Source: Nannobrachium achirus (taxonomy: Eukaryota; Chordata; Actinopteri; Myctophiformes; Myctophidae). From it: a stretch of DNA of 64,000 nucleotides. Below the pieces are notes generated by a model. That model worked only from the letters and a program-made list of their open reading frames with translations. It ran no database searches and had not been told where the DNA came from. Each line of letters starts with the position of its first letter. The first letter of the stretch is position 1. A program made the position numbers and the translations under genes. This document shows positions 11,063 to 23,367 of this stretch, one piece after another. Location of the stretch: assembly GCA_963921795.1 (NCBI GenBank), contig OY997658.1:55881947-55945946 (forward strand), given 5' to 3'.

Positions 11063-11381
11063 CACAGATATAAAAAGCTAGATGCCTCGTCCACCCGCTG
11101 CAGTTGATTGGAACGACCCGTCTCGCCTTGGTGGGCTCAAACGAGGAAGTGTCGAGGGCAGGCTGCCACTCAAAAACGACTGGCCAATCACAACGCGTCT
11201 TTTCCGGGACTAGAGCTAGCTGCGTAGGAAAAGACCCGCCCCCACCTGCCTCTGATTTGCCTACCGACCTTCCGTGTCTGTTACTACACAGAAGAATTCC
11301 AAGCCTGTCAATCAAAAAGGCCCACCAAGGCGAGATGGGTACCAGAGAGCCGGAAGAGGCGTCTACCTTTTTATGTCTGTG
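11063..11381. mobile_element. MITE with long terminal inverted repeats
   Basis: Flanked by GGACAGAA (11055-11062 and 11382-11389). Ends CACAGATATAAAAAGCTAGA and, in reverse, CACAGACATAAAAAGGTAGA; the inverted repeats continue for about 70 bp through CGTCTCGCCTTGGTGGGC. Duplication length and CA ends fit hAT; the long arms also recall Mutator-like MITEs. The 151-codon open frame crossing it is spurious. Confidence 0.75.
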
Positions 11382-11389
11382 GGACAGAA

Positions 11390-11730
11390 CATGTCTCTCA
11401 TTCATGTTTATATGTTTATAAACTGTCTTTGCAGGTGAGATATCATGAAGTGGGCTAAACATACAGTAAAGTAGCATATATGATCAGGGAGCAGGTTTAG
11501 AATGGGAGAGTTGGCCGTTTGTTTACAGTGTTTGTGTTGTAGTCACGTCCTGCTCTGGTGTTTGGCTAGGTAGCTTAGCATAGCTTAGCAGCTAAAGCTA
11601 ACATATCATGGAGGCCTGAAAAATGTTTTTTTTTTTTTTGATTTCCAAAACGGAACGAAAAAACACAGCAGTGTGAAACCACCTTTATAGTTACAAGTCC
11701 TCTAACGGTTCTTAAATGTGGTGTACATAG
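11390..11730. other. Intron before exon B
   Basis: No repeat end is obvious. It contains short TAGCTTAGCA direct repeats (11570-11590) and a T-run at 11627-11639. Confidence 0.35.
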
Positions 11731-12479
<749 letters not shown>

Positions 12480-12830
12480 TTGAACCACATCATTTCCTAG
12501 TTTACCTATCCGGGACAATGCTCCACACTTCACTCCCAATCTACCGGTGTAGTCTGAAGACTCTCCTCTTCAGACTCCACCTTAGCCCGTAGCACTTAAT
12601 GACCTGGCATGCTTATGCAAAGGCGAAAACGCAACTAAAATAGCATTATGTAGACTATTGCGTCAATGTACAGATTATTGATATTGGATAGATTCTTGGT
12701 TTACCTGATCCTAGATAACTATTTCTATGCATTTGATGTATTACCTGGTGTTTTTCTTGCTTTCTGTAAGTCGCTCTGGATGAAGAGGGTCTGCTTGCTA
12801 AATGCCTAAATTGTAAATTCAGACAGTGAC
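12480..12830 (+). mobile_element. LINE/SINE 3' remnant (L2-type tail)
   Basis: GTAGTCTGAAGACTCTCCTC followed about 220 bp later by GTAAGTCGCTCTGGATGAAG and TGCTAAATGCCTAAATTGTA. This pairing is the familiar 3' end of fish L2-like non-LTR elements and the SINEs that borrow it (recalled, not searched). No intact reverse transcriptase. Confidence 0.55.
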
Positions 12831-13086
12831 CATCATTTTCACACATGGAACAGTGTCTCAGCCACAGAGATTGGAATCAATGTCAAGCTGACATCAGATT
12901 TAATTCGCACATACCACCATTCTTTTTTTTCTTCTCACAGTGTAGCGTGGCAGTGTCAGCCGACACTCCATCTGCTCCCCCGACATCACACCTCTGTGCT
13001 CCGCTAGCGCTAGCTGCCCATATATTGTTTCCCACCTCCGATTGGCTCTCCCTCCACTTCCTGCACAGACTGACTGTCAGCCGAGA

Positions 13087-13106
13087 GGGGGGGGGGGGGG
13101 GGGGGG
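13087..13106. repeat. Poly-G tract
   Basis: Run of about 20 G following CCGAGA. Similar runs lie at 30909-30927, 34197-34217 and (as C) 37385-37403 and 54115-54129. Confidence 0.9.
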
Positions 13107-13344
13107 AAACAACAATTGCTGCCTTTTTAAAAGTTATTAAAATGGACAGAGGGTCACTGCAGATGGAACTTACTGTATAAAAGACCGTCCAATGTCATTT
13201 GTGGGAGCTACTGCACGTGCACACATAAAAAGTGCCCTCTCAAGACCATGAATGCAGTTTTTACTATGGTGAAAGAAATGCAAATGCCCCTCTTTCCAGG
13301 CCCTACCTGAAGGTAGCACTCTCCTGAACACTCTCATGAGCTTC

Positions 13345-13417
13345 GAAAATAGCCGACCTCCAAGCTCACAAAGCATCAAAGCGTGAAGCGTTGTGAGCTT
13401 GGAGGTCTGCTATTTTC
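13345..13417. repeat. Shared palindrome with paired substitutions
   Basis: GAAAATAGCCGACCTCCAAG with arm partner CTTGGAGGTCTGCTATTTTC. Relative to the usual GATCTACAAGC / GCTTGTAGATC, two positions changed in both arms in complementary fashion (T to C with A to G, A to C with T to G). Confidence 0.85.
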
Positions 13418-14075
13418 CATATTTTCACCAAAAGGCCCTTTTAGAAATTTCAGCACCTGCCTCTCTAAAATTCTCTGCACGTCCCTGGCGTGAAGAATTT
13501 CTCCCCTTTCCTTTCGTTTTCTCTCTTTCTTCTTCTCCTTTCTCTCTCGCAGCAGGTTCACAATGGACACACTGGACAAAGCATGTTTCACAAACACAAA
13601 CCCCTTTAAAGAGACATTTTGGGGATGCTGTTGCAATAGCTGTTGTGTTGGTGCAACACACATTAACACGAGACATGTGCTTCTGGTTGTGAACAGCCAG
13701 TGTCCTATTCCGGCGAGAAAATCACTTCACAGCTATTAGCAAGCCGCTTCCATATGTCCAGGGTGAACCCGCCATCATCCAGCTCTCTCCCCCTGTGTTG
13801 TACTGTTGCCACCTTTCTGCCTGTCATCAGATCCACTACTTTTGATGCTTTTGTGTGACGTTGTTGTTGTATGATCAAGTAAGACATTACAATACGAAGG
13901 CAAAAAAGCGGTAGGCCTATAGCAACAACGACACAGAGAGGTGTTCCCGGCTTGAAAGGTACTGTATAACAACATATTCCTGGTTTAAATAGGCTAAAAA
14001 GCGTTGGTGGTGTCATTTTGTGTTCATCGTCAAAAGACACAATTACTCTGTGACAACCTTAAGGCCAGACATTCC

Positions 14076-14077
<2 letters not shown>

Positions 14078-14119
<42 letters not shown>

Positions 14120-14120
14120 A
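14078..14120. repeat. (GAAA)n microsatellite
   Basis: AAGA tetranucleotide repeated about 10 times. Confidence 0.95.
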
Positions 14121-14591
14121 ACTCTCTTTTTTTTCAAGTATAGTAACAAGACATCGTGAATTTGGTTGGAAAAACATTTCACGTTTTTTCATTACTCCAA
14201 AAGAAAGAAACTCTTATTAAAACTCGTACTTCTTCACCGAGGTGTAACTTTCCTCAACTCTGCGTGAACTTTAAGTACCTGAGCTGGGTAAAGATAACAT
14301 TTTCTCTTTGTGTCTGGAGAATTTAATTCAGAGAAAAGCCAGTGTTCGGTTCATTTAGTCAAAACTCTATGATCTGATCCGGGGGGAAGTGGAATGGATG
14401 GATTTTGTTTTGCTCAATGGATTTTGCATTCGTCCCGACGTGCGCGAAGCTCAAACAGTCTGGCTAGTGCCTGGGCACTTTCTATGCAAATGAGGTGTCT
14501 CATTTTAAACAACAAAGCCTGTTGAAGAGATGGTAGTGGAATTTCAGCCCTGATCATATGAAAGGTGTTTCAGCTCCCCTTGTCTCTCGCA

Positions 14592-14593
<2 letters not shown>

Positions 14594-14687
<94 letters not shown>

Positions 14688-14693
14688 GTCTGT
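14594..14693. repeat. (TG)n-(TCTG)n compound microsatellite
   Basis: About 36 bp of TG followed by about 60 bp of TCTG. The open frames crossing it are repeat translations. Confidence 0.95.
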
Positions 14694-14839
14694 GTCCCTC
14701 TTTTTCATGTCATCTCTCTCTGTCATTCTCTCTATCTGTGTCTAACCCATTGGCCTCATCTCGTTCTCAAAACGTTGAATTTGGCGGTTTCCCCCCCGTG
14801 GCTAAATCAATGGCTTTTCTCTCCCGCGAGTCGTTTTCA

Positions 14840-15235
14840 TTGGGTTAAAACTGCGCATGATTGACAGTCGGTGTCAGTCCCGCCCCAGCTTTGGGTCCCA
14901 TAATGAGGGCAGCCCCGGTCCCTCATCAAGACCAGGCTGTATAATCAGCCAACAGCGGCGAGAGGCACTCATCCAGATTCGAGTGTGTGGCTCTGTCTGT
15001 GCGCGCGTGTGCACGGTGCGTGCGAGTGCACGTGTGGCAGAGCCGGAAGGCCCATTAGCATTCATCACCAGGATAATAGGGGTGGCGTTAATGGCAGCTG
15101 TTTATTTAAAGAATAACTCAGAAGGCCTGTGGCATTTTGTGTGGGCTTGGCAGAGCACGCTATTTCTTACTGGCTATTTCCTATGCCGTGCTCCGTGGAG
15201 GGGAAGGGTCTCCTCCTGAGGCCTGGGAGAATGGA
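14840..15235. other. Single-copy stretch, possible conserved non-coding element
   Basis: No repeat family recurs here apart from a GTGTGC-rich patch (14985-15040). The part 15045-15190 is homeodomain-site-rich (CCATTAGCATTCATCACC, GCGTTAATGGCAG, TTTATTTAAAG), a composition typical of vertebrate developmental enhancers. This is inference from composition only. Confidence 0.25.
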
Positions 15236-15303
15236 TCCGTTTGACATTGGGACTCACTGGGTTTATTGAACAGTTCCATTAGCGCACAGAGGTGGGGCAG
15301 GAC

Positions 15304-15786
15304 CAGTGGTGTAAAGTAACTAATTACTGTACTTTTTGAGGTATTTGTACATTACTTGAGTTTTTCCAATTTCCAATACTTTTACTTTTACTCCACTACA
15401 TCTCCGATCCAAATATTGTACTTTTACTCCACTGCATTTGTTTGGAAACTTTAGTTACGAGTTACTTTGCAGATATAAATTATAATATTATAAAACATAC
15501 ATAAACCACTTTAGCCCTATTTTATATACCCAGGATATTTGAAAATAGACGATCTACTGTACAAGCTCACAACGCTTCGCATTGCGGCGCGTTGTGAGCT
15601 TGTAGATCGACTATTTTCAAACATTCTGTACTTTTATTTATGGCACTTTAAGTACATTTTGATGACAATACTTTTGTACTTTTACTCAAGTACATTTTGA
15701 ATTCTGGACTTTTACTTGTAACGGAGTATTTCTATATTGCAGTATTGATATTTTTACTTAAGTAAATAGTACTATTTCCACCACTG
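15304..15786. mobile_element. hAT-like element, family 4 (CAGTGGTGTAAAGTAACT ends)
   Basis: Left CAGTGGTGTAAAGTAACT, right TACTATTTCCACCACTG, flanked by GGCAGGAC (15296-15303 and 15787-15794). Palindrome at 15539-15620. The most repeated family in the window: related copies near 19240-19470, 23134-23250, 25412-25934, 31620-31925, 41730-41925, 45550-46815, 49430-50425, 59824-60190 and 61700-62024. Its target-site copy doubles as the first unit of the adjacent minisatellite. Confidence 0.85.
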
Positions 15787-16800
15787 GGCAGGACAGACTA
15801 TGGGGCAGGACAGAAGATGGGGCAGGACAGAAGATGGGGCCGGACAGACTATGGGGCAGGACAGAAGATGGGGCAGGACAGACTATGGGGCAGGACAGAC
15901 TATGGGGCAGGACAGAAGATGGGGCAGGACAGACTATGGGGCAGGACAGAAGATGGGGCAGGACAGAAGATGGGGCAGGACAGACTATGGGGCAGGACAG
16001 ACTATGGGGCAGGACAGACTATGGGGCAGGACAGAAGATGGGGCAGGACAGACTATGGGGCAGGACAGACTATGGGGCAGGACAGAAGATGGGGCAGGAC
16101 AGACTATGGGGCAGGACAGAAGATGGGGCAGGACAGACTATGGGGCAGGACAGAAGATGGGGCCGTACAGAAGATGGGGCAGGACAGAAGATGGGGCAGG
16201 ACAGACTATGGGGCAGGACAGAAGATGGGGCAGGACAGACTATGGGGCAGGACAGAAGATGGGGCAGGACAGACTATGGGGCAGGACAGAAGATGGGGCA
16301 GGACAGAAGATGGGGCCGTACAGAAGATGGGGCAGGACAGAAGATGGGGCAGGACAGACTATGGGGCAGGACAGAAGATGGGGCAGGACAGACTATGGGG
16401 CAGGACAGAAGATGGGGCAGGACAGACTAGGGGCAGGACAGAAGATGGGGCCGGACAGAAGATGGGGCAGGACAGACTATGGGGCAGGACAGACTATGGG
16501 GCAGGACAGAAGATGGGGCAGGACAGAAGATGGGGCAGGACAGAAGATGGGGCAGGACAGACTATGGGGCAGGACAGACTATGGGGCAGGACAGACTATG
16601 GGGCAGGACAGAAGATGGGGCAGGACAGAAGATGGGGCAGGACAGAAGATGGGGCAGGACAGAAGATGGGGCAGGACAGACTATGGGGCAGGACAGAAGA
16701 TGGGGCAGGACAGACTATGGGGCAGGACAGAAGATGGGGCAGGACAGACTATGGGGCAGGACAGACTATGGGGCAGGACAGACAATGGGGCAGGACAGAC
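15787..16800. repeat. 17-bp minisatellite, about 60 units
   Basis: Unit GGGGCAGGACAGACTAT or GGGGCAGGACAGAAGAT, the two variants mixed irregularly. A few units carry GGGGCCGG or GGGGCCGT, and one near 16428 is 16 bp. Because 17 is not a multiple of 3 and no unit phase has a stop, all three forward frames stay open, producing an apparent 373-codon frame; this is not a gene. Confidence 0.97.
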
Positions 16801-17830
16801 GCTGTATGCAAAAGCACTTACCGGTACCATTTCAAAACTTAAAACAGAACAATGGTTTCAGTTGAAAGGTCCATTTGTAAAAGAAAAATGCAGCATCACA
16901 GTGACAACGAGCATCGATTAAAGATTGTAAAGAAGATTGTACATTTAATGTCTTGAGAGTCTGACGTCACAGCCAGAACTTATTATGTGTTAAAGTCATA
17001 GAAGTAATGAAAGATACAACATGAGAGAGAATTCCCCTCTGCAGAAAAAAGAACGTTAGGTTCTTTGCATGTAAGAGTCTTAATGGTGCTGCCCTTCCCG
17101 GAACCCTCCTTGGTAAGCAGAGCAGTAGCCTCTACGTTCTGTGTGAGGATGTGTGAGGATGGGTCCAGCCTCACATTTCTAATTCATAGCCCAGGAGCAG
17201 TGGGAAACCAAGGCCTGCTTAAATATGAATGGTAAAAGGAAAGCCTTTTAAGGAGAGGGTGCTGCACTGCTGGTCATGACATGGCTGCTTAAGAGACGGC
17301 GGCGATTACGTTGCATGCCAAGTCTGTGATTGTGTAACTTTTAAAAGAATGGGACAGGCAACCTCTGACAATGACAGCCAATGACAGCGGTGTAGCACCA
17401 AGTGTGCTTTTAACTCATTCGTAGTTTACGGCCGAGGAGCCCGAAGTTTTTTCTGTCTTTCACTGCTGGCTTCTCCTACCTGTTAAAGCGGCTGCTAATC
17501 CAGTTCCCATCGTGCGTGATCGGACACTGCTATGCATCGTGTGTTCGCGTATTCCATCAGCTTCTCAAATCCTTTTTTTTTTTTTTCAATTGATCAATAA
17601 GTTCTCCGTCTGTAAGCTGCCGTGTTTACACAGAAAGCCAACGAATAGAGGATAGAGGACGGACAGCCGCTTCCGGTTTACGGTCGCAATGTTAACTGGT
17701 CCGCTCAATAATGTGTCCGTGTAGAAACCGATCACGGAGCATTAGTTCCGGCCTATTTTAGTTTTTTTTTTATTAAAGCTTATTAAATCTTCGGGTTCCT
17801 CGGGCATGGCAGGGAAGGGGTACAAAGGGG
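16801..17830. other. Intron, no gene
   Basis: Mixed sequence. A purine-rich patch and a T-run (17572-17586) are seen; no exon, tRNA or repeat end recognised. Confidence 0.35.
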
Positions 17831-17831
17831 T

Positions 17832-17950
17832 ATTTTTTGCATGTGCATCCACACACATGCACGCAAACACACTAGCATGCACACGTGCGTGCGCACATGC
17901 ACACACACACACACACACACGCACGCACGCACGCACGCACGCACGCACAC
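17832..17950. repeat. (CA)n/(GCAC)n microsatellite
   Basis: CACATGCACGC-type imperfect repeats passing into ACAC and then ACGC tetramers. Confidence 0.9.
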
Positions 17951-18650
17951 ATTCATTATCTCAGCTAGTGTTTCGACAGTGCTCACAATACTTTTTAATT
18001 AACCCCGCCATCACATTTTTATCTCACAGCGGCCTTGCTGCTGCTGTGACACCCGACAACCACAAAGAAGAAACAGAGAGAATCACATGAGAAACAGAAT
18101 GAAAGTGAAAACGGGGTAACGAGAGAGGTCGAGTGATGATGAAAGAGACAGACACACACAGGGAGAGAAACAAGAGAAGAGAGAGAGAGAGAGAATTCTC
18201 CTGCTCAACTTCTGTGCCTCCTCTGTGAGATATAATAAGCGATATCTGTGATTTGAGATTCATCTGAACTGCGACACAGGTGTAAAGATTGAATCATGCG
18301 GCTCGGCGGATCCACATGGGAACAGTGTTATTATAGGAAGCTGAAAGTTGAAAGCAACTTAGAATCACTTAATTAAGAGTACACTAAAGCGAGTGTGTCC
18401 CTGCATTAGTGCATGCAGGCTAGTCTTCTCTGTGTGCGTGCGTGTGTGCATGTGCATGTGTGTGTGTCACATTTATATTCTATAATAGGCGCTATAGTCA
18501 GTCTGTCCTCTGGCAGACGGCCACATGGATGATGGGCGAATTAAAGGCAATTGGGAAGAATGGAGCTGGAATAACAAGTTGAAATAAATGTGTGTGGCGG
18601 GGCTGCAGCTTTGCCTTTTCTGGGGCAATACTGCGATGGCCACACACACA

Positions 18651-18651
18651 G

Positions 18652-18739
<88 letters not shown>
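18651..18739. repeat. (CA)n microsatellite
   Basis: About 85 bp of uninterrupted CA. Confidence 0.97.
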
Positions 18740-18740
<1 letters not shown>

Positions 18741-19033
18741 CTCCCCCACATACACACAGCAGGCCTTCGTCAGGTTCAGAGTTATAGCTGTAATGACGTC
18801 TCATTCCATGGGATAGTGTGTCAGCTCGTTTGGCCAGGCATCCTAACCGAACGTCTAGCCAGGTCAGACCCACAGACAGGTCAGTGAGAGAACCCCCCCA
18901 GAGCACCGGAGAGGCCAATAAACGTCCCCATGCGAGATGGCCTCCCTAACAATGATGCATCACCTCGGCTCGGTGACTCCTCCGCTTGACTAATGTGGCC
19001 GTAGAGGAGGGAACAGGGGGAGTGTGTGTGGGT

Positions 19034-19230
19034 AAAATGGTAAATGGAACATTTATATAGCACCGTTATCCAGAGCGCTGTACCACGTGCATTACATTCA
19101 CCCCACACGTTGACACCCTCCGACGGTGGAGGCGACGATGTGAGACATCGACCGTATACCGCTGATTACACACTTGGGCGTTGGGTGTCAGGCCACCCCA
19201 GACAACACGCCTCCCTGTGGGCGTGACGTG
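19034..19230 (+). repeat. SINE-like repeat (TGGTAAATGGA family)
   Basis: TGGTAAATGGAACATTTATA, then CCAGAGCGCTGTACCACG and CATTCACCCCACACG, a string common in fish short interspersed repeats (recalled). A second partial copy is at 29935-30010. Confidence 0.5.
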
Positions 19231-19239
19231 GTCCAGGTG

Positions 19240-19470
19240 GTGGAAAAAGTACTCACATTGTTAACACTAAACGCCTATCACTGAACTTCAGGACCCCCGA
19301 TTTCAGAACCGGGCGGTATAGTGTGCTCATCCAATCAACAAATAAATGTAGTGGAGACTACTCCGAGTAAAAGTACAATATTTGCCTCTGAGATGTAGTG
19401 GAGTAGAAGTAAAAGTAAATACTCCAGTAAAGTAAATTACTTAAGTACATTACTTGAGTACTTGTGGCGT
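19240..19470. mobile_element. hAT family 4 fragment
   Basis: GGTGGTGGAAAAAGTACTCA at the left and TTACTTAAGTACATTACTTG at the right match the sub-terminal parts of family 4 in reverse. The palindrome is absent. Confidence 0.55.
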
Positions 19471-19543
19471 CCAGGTGAGATTCCTGGCAAGGCCGATTAA
19501 GGAGCGGCACTGGAAAAATTGTTTATTTAAAGGGGTTTAAGAT

Positions 19544-19670
19544 ATATCGTTGTTGTCGGGTGGAAACCTTGTATGTCCAAAACCGTTCGTTTTATATTTA
19601 TAATTTTAAAAATGAATAGTGAAAATAGCCGATCTACAAGCACACAACGCCTTGCCTTGCTTCGCGTCGC
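19544..19670. mobile_element. Tc1-like MITE, truncated
   Basis: TATCGTTGTTGTCGGGTGG start, TTGTATGTCCAAAACCG interior, then the left arm of the palindrome (19619-19655) before the match stops. Confidence 0.6.
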
Positions 19671-19864
19671 ATATAGTCATTGTTCTGTGACGTGGGATAC
19701 ACGTTTTTTTTTAGGGAGAGCCGTATAGCATTTTATAGTCGTTGTGAAGTTTGTCTGTTCTCTGGGCCGCAGTGTGCTCGTTGAGCCCTCAGACTGCAGG
19801 CCCTGGGGCGAGCTGCAGGCTATATGTCAGAGCGCTCGAGCATGGAGAGAACACACCTCATCAG

Positions 19865-19865
<1 letters not shown>

Positions 19866-19909
<44 letters not shown>
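19866..19909. repeat. (TC)n microsatellite
   Basis: About 44 bp of TC. A second TC tract lies at 20350-20383; both are followed by TTGAA(T/C)AGTCAATAACAAAGTAG, so the tract and its flank are duplicated. Confidence 0.95.
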
Positions 19910-19912
<3 letters not shown>

Positions 19913-20350
19913 ATTCTCTCTTTGAATAGTCAATAACAAAGTAGTCTACCGGCCTGAGTAGCAGTGTTGCCATGCCTGCTTATTATAAGCGAGTTTGGGG
20001 GTTTGCAGGTTGCGTTTTTGTGTGTGTGTGTGTGTGTGTGTATGGTTTGGGCTTGTTTTCCTGAAGAGACCCCTCCCATACAAGATTTGTGTTAAAAAGT
20101 TTCCAAAAAATTCCAAAATGTGCTGATTTTCTTCAAGTTTCGTTTTGAAAATGTACAGATCTACAAGCTCACGACGTGTCACATTGTGACACGCCATGTG
20201 CTTATAGATCGGCTATGTTCAAATAGCTGATGTAGGCATACGGTATATAGGTTTAAAGTGCTCATGTAGCCTAGTCGCTTCTTTTGGGGGTTTCTTTTCA
20301 TAGACCTGGTTGCTTGTTTCTCTCGCAAAACCTGGCAACACTGAATCAAG

Positions 20351-20386
<36 letters not shown>

Positions 20387-20886
20387 CTTTGAACAGTCAA
20401 TAACAAAGTAGTCTACCGAGTCGACAGAGCTGTGAGTGAGTCAGAGGTGAAGGTCGGGTCCCCAGCTTGCTGGAGCTCAGCATTGCATTTCCATTTGATC
20501 TGTGCCATTGTTTTCTTTTCAATAGGTATCAGTATGTGCTGTGGAGTGTGGACCTGTGCGTGTGCGTGCATCCGTGTTGAGTGAATTGTCCATGGATGTC
20601 GGCTAGAGAGCAGGGTCCGGGGCGTGAAATTGAGCATGAGAGCATTGCACATACCTCTGTAGTCACATCACCTCCACTGTCCTGTCTGCCGCTCCATGAC
20701 CTCGCTCTTAATTCACCGTTTAACTCTCACGCACGCGCCCTCGCACCCACAGTACGCACGCACATAAATGCACGCTAACTCACACGCACACACACGTAAG
20801 CAGAGTCAATTGCGGGCGTGTCACTCAAATGCAAGTTGTGTTTAAAGGCACAATTCCTGACCCAAACACAACGACATACTTCTTAT

Positions 20887-21165
20887 TCTGTAAACCAGTG
20901 GTTCTCAACCTGTGGGTCAGGACCCCCAGGGTGGGTCCCCAAATTATTTCGGCAGGTCCCCAGATGATTAACTTAATGTGCAACATTGTTTTCTCTGTCT
21001 CAACAGTAAACAAACCAACATAAAGTTTAGGTGTATAGACTGGTATCTGCACATTTCTAAAGTGACAATTTAAGGACTTTTTAATAACTCTAAAATGACG
21101 AATTAAATCTTGGTCAAAAATTGTCAAATATTAGAGGCAGAAATTGTGAAAATAGCAGATCGTTG
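20887..21165. mobile_element. hAT-like element, family 7
   Basis: Starts CAGTGGTTCTCAACCTGTGG and carries GGTCCCCAGATGATTAACTT. Its interior is the reverse of 2950-3322. It stops at half of the palindrome (GTGAAAATAGCAGATCG). Confidence 0.6.
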
Positions 21166-21199
21166 GCGTAGTGAGCATGTTGTGAGCAGGGTGTAAACC

Positions 21200-21400
21200 A
21201 GCACTTCTCAAACCTTTTCATGTCAAGGACCCCCAAGAAGATGTATGTATTTGGCCGCGGAACACCATTTCAAAAATATTCTAGCTAGCTTCAGTAGGGT
21301 CCGTGGAGTCTTATAGGTTTCTGGAGCTTGTTTTGTTGTGCTGTGGCTCCAGGCACTGTCTACAGATCTGTAAGAAAACTGGTAGACAATATTTTATAAC
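21200..21400. mobile_element. hAT-like element, family 8 fragment
   Basis: CTTCTCAAACCTTTTCATGT, then AAGGACCCCC and ATGTATTTGGCCGCGGA. Related pieces at 24140-24340, 33240-33370, 37760-37945, 42218-42290, 50838-50950, 56500-56650 and 60886-61080. Confidence 0.6.
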
Positions 21401-21401
21401 A

Positions 21402-21654
21402 TATCGTCGTTGTCGGGTGAAAACCTTGTATGTCCAAAACCGTTTTGCATTTATCATTTTAAAAATGATTTAAACTAGTTAAAACAGCCCAAGCACACAA
21501 CGCCTCGCACCGCGAGGCGTTGTGTGCTTGTAGATCGGCTGTTTTCACTACTTTTGTGCGACAGCCTTGTGTGATGAAGCAGGGCTTTACTTTGCGAAAG
21601 AACATACAAATTTGAAACTTGGAGATACGAGGTTTCCACCCGACAACGACGATA
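21402..21654. mobile_element. Tc1-like MITE, full copy
   Basis: TATCGTCGTTGTCGGGTG start and CACCCGACAACGACGATA end, a near-perfect inverted terminal repeat beginning in TA. Central palindrome 21479-21549, whose left arm lacks the GATCTA step present in the right arm. Confidence 0.8.
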
Positions 21655-22038
21655 TAATATATTATATTTTTTGTTTGTCTGTCCGCCCGCCTGTCTACCT
21701 GTCTCCCTACCTACCTATCTAATGCATGCAGCATGCATAGAAACTCTTCACAAAACAAAAGTGCACCGATAGGCTTCTCCATTGACTATATTACTCTGAA
21801 GTGGTGTGTCACCCCCCGAAATGGTTGCTACCGTACGTCACATTCAACACTGTGCCTGGCTGCCAAAAAAATGTGTGCATCTCATTTGCATGAAGTGGTG
21901 ACACTTAACTGCCTACATTGAGAATTAATGGGAGGTGAAACTTCACCCTCCGAGATGTGCCCTTTTTCCTGAGCTTACATCTATCTGCTCCGACAGGAAT
22001 CTGTCGAAGCGGTTCAGGGGTATAAACAATGCGCGCGC

Positions 22039-22080
<42 letters not shown>

Positions 22081-22127
22081 ATTATTTCATACATTAAAAG
22101 ACAGCTCCCATCTATGCAGGGACGCAC

Positions 22128-22163
<36 letters not shown>

Positions 22164-22187
22164 GCGCACGCACGCACGCACGCACAC
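22039..22187. repeat. (TG)n and (GCAC)n microsatellites
   Basis: TG tract 22039-22079 and ACGC tetramers 22126-22187, separated by about 45 bp. On the same strand one is TG-type and the other AC-type, so the two could pair as an imperfect hairpin. Confidence 0.9.
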
Positions 22188-22419
22188 AGTGTGCATGGCC
22201 AGTAGGTGCTGCTGTGTATTCATCAGAACAGAACACACACATCTAGGTTATCCTATCTTCTCCAGCCTCCTGTTTTAACATTCACTTCTTCTCTTGTTGC
22301 AGAGACACCCTTTTGTTGTCCCTCGTTCTCTCTGTCTCTGTCTCGGTGCTCTGTTTCCCACTCTAGTCTCTATCTGTCTGTTTCTCTTTCACTCCGTCTG
22401 TTTCTGTGTGTCTCTTGTC

Positions 22420-22950
22420 TCAATTCAATTCAATTCAATTCAAAGGGCTTTATTGGCATGAGAAAACATACATTTACATTGCCAAAGCAGAAGTGTACAC
22501 AATACAATACAATCGGAACAAAATATGTATACAGGTGAAAAGAGTGTAACCGTTTTCATGCATCAAGGTTACGTGTAGGCAGAGCAGGGATATACAATGT
22601 TTTTTTTTGTAAGGTGGTTGGATTCCATTTGATATCCTTCTCCTATCGCAGCAGCTCACAAATCTTGCTGCTGTGTTTGCACATTGTTTTACTTCACCCA
22701 GCAGGTATGGGAGTTTTTCATCATTGGTCATGTTTTCAAATTCTTCTTGGATGGTTATGATCTGTGGGAAGTATGTGTCTCTGATGTCTTGGTACAGTTG
22801 ACAGGTGGTTAAGACGTGTAGCTCAGTTTCCACTTCATTTTGTGTGCAGTTGGTGCAAAGTCTGTTTTCTCTAGAGAGCCAGGTATGTCTATGACGTCCT
22901 TTCTCGATTGCACACATTGATTGTCTCTCTCTCCCCCTCTCCCCTCGCAC
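22420..22950 (-). mobile_element. LINE 3' end with zinc-knuckle-like C-terminus
   Basis: On the minus strand the open stretch reads RHRHTWLSRENRLCTNCTQN then EVETELHVLTTCQLYQDIRD. The C-x2-C-x9-H-x4-C arrangement in an R..R..C..C..E.E.H.L..C context is typical of the last domain of fish LINE reverse-transcriptase proteins. On the plus strand the left boundary is AATTC repeated (22420-22440), then GGGCTTTATTGGCATGA, fitting a 3' tail of GAATT units. 5'-truncated; the frame loses sense after about 22620. Confidence 0.65.
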
Positions 22951-23367
22951 AGTAGAATCTCTTCTCTGTGATTACCTGTGAATGACAGCCCACTATAGCC
23001 CCTCACCATGTGACTCACCTCACTTAATTACCCAGCACCAGTCAGCTGCTCGCCGGCCTGTGACTCAACACATTTAGTGTTCCTCTCTCTCTCCGCGCGA
23101 GGAGGAACCTGTTAGTGTAGCTTGAGTTAGCAAAGTTACACTGGTGGAAAGTAACTACAGTAAGTACTGTAGGCCTACCTGTACTCTTATTGTACTTTTA
23201 CAGTACTCCACTACCTTTATTTGAAAACTTTAGTTACATTGTAGATAGGGAGGGACTGAGGGAAGGACCCCAAGAGGACATGGTGGAGGTGAAGGAAGGA
23301 TGGAGGATAGACAGGGGAAGGGAGTAGGGGTGGTGTGGGTGGTGCTGGGGGGTCAAATGTGTAGAGA

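Noticed and set aside
11022-11477. 151-codon minus-strand frame
   Set aside because: Runs through a MITE with 8-bp target duplication; no protein family resemblance.
15787-16800. CRISPR-like array
   Set aside because: No spacers; the repeats are contiguous and the genome is vertebrate.
15800-16921. 373-codon open frame with MGQDRRWGRTDYGAGQ-type repeats
   Set aside because: It is the translation of a 17-bp DNA minisatellite; the same peptide appears in all three frames and there is no unique domain, promoter or splice context.
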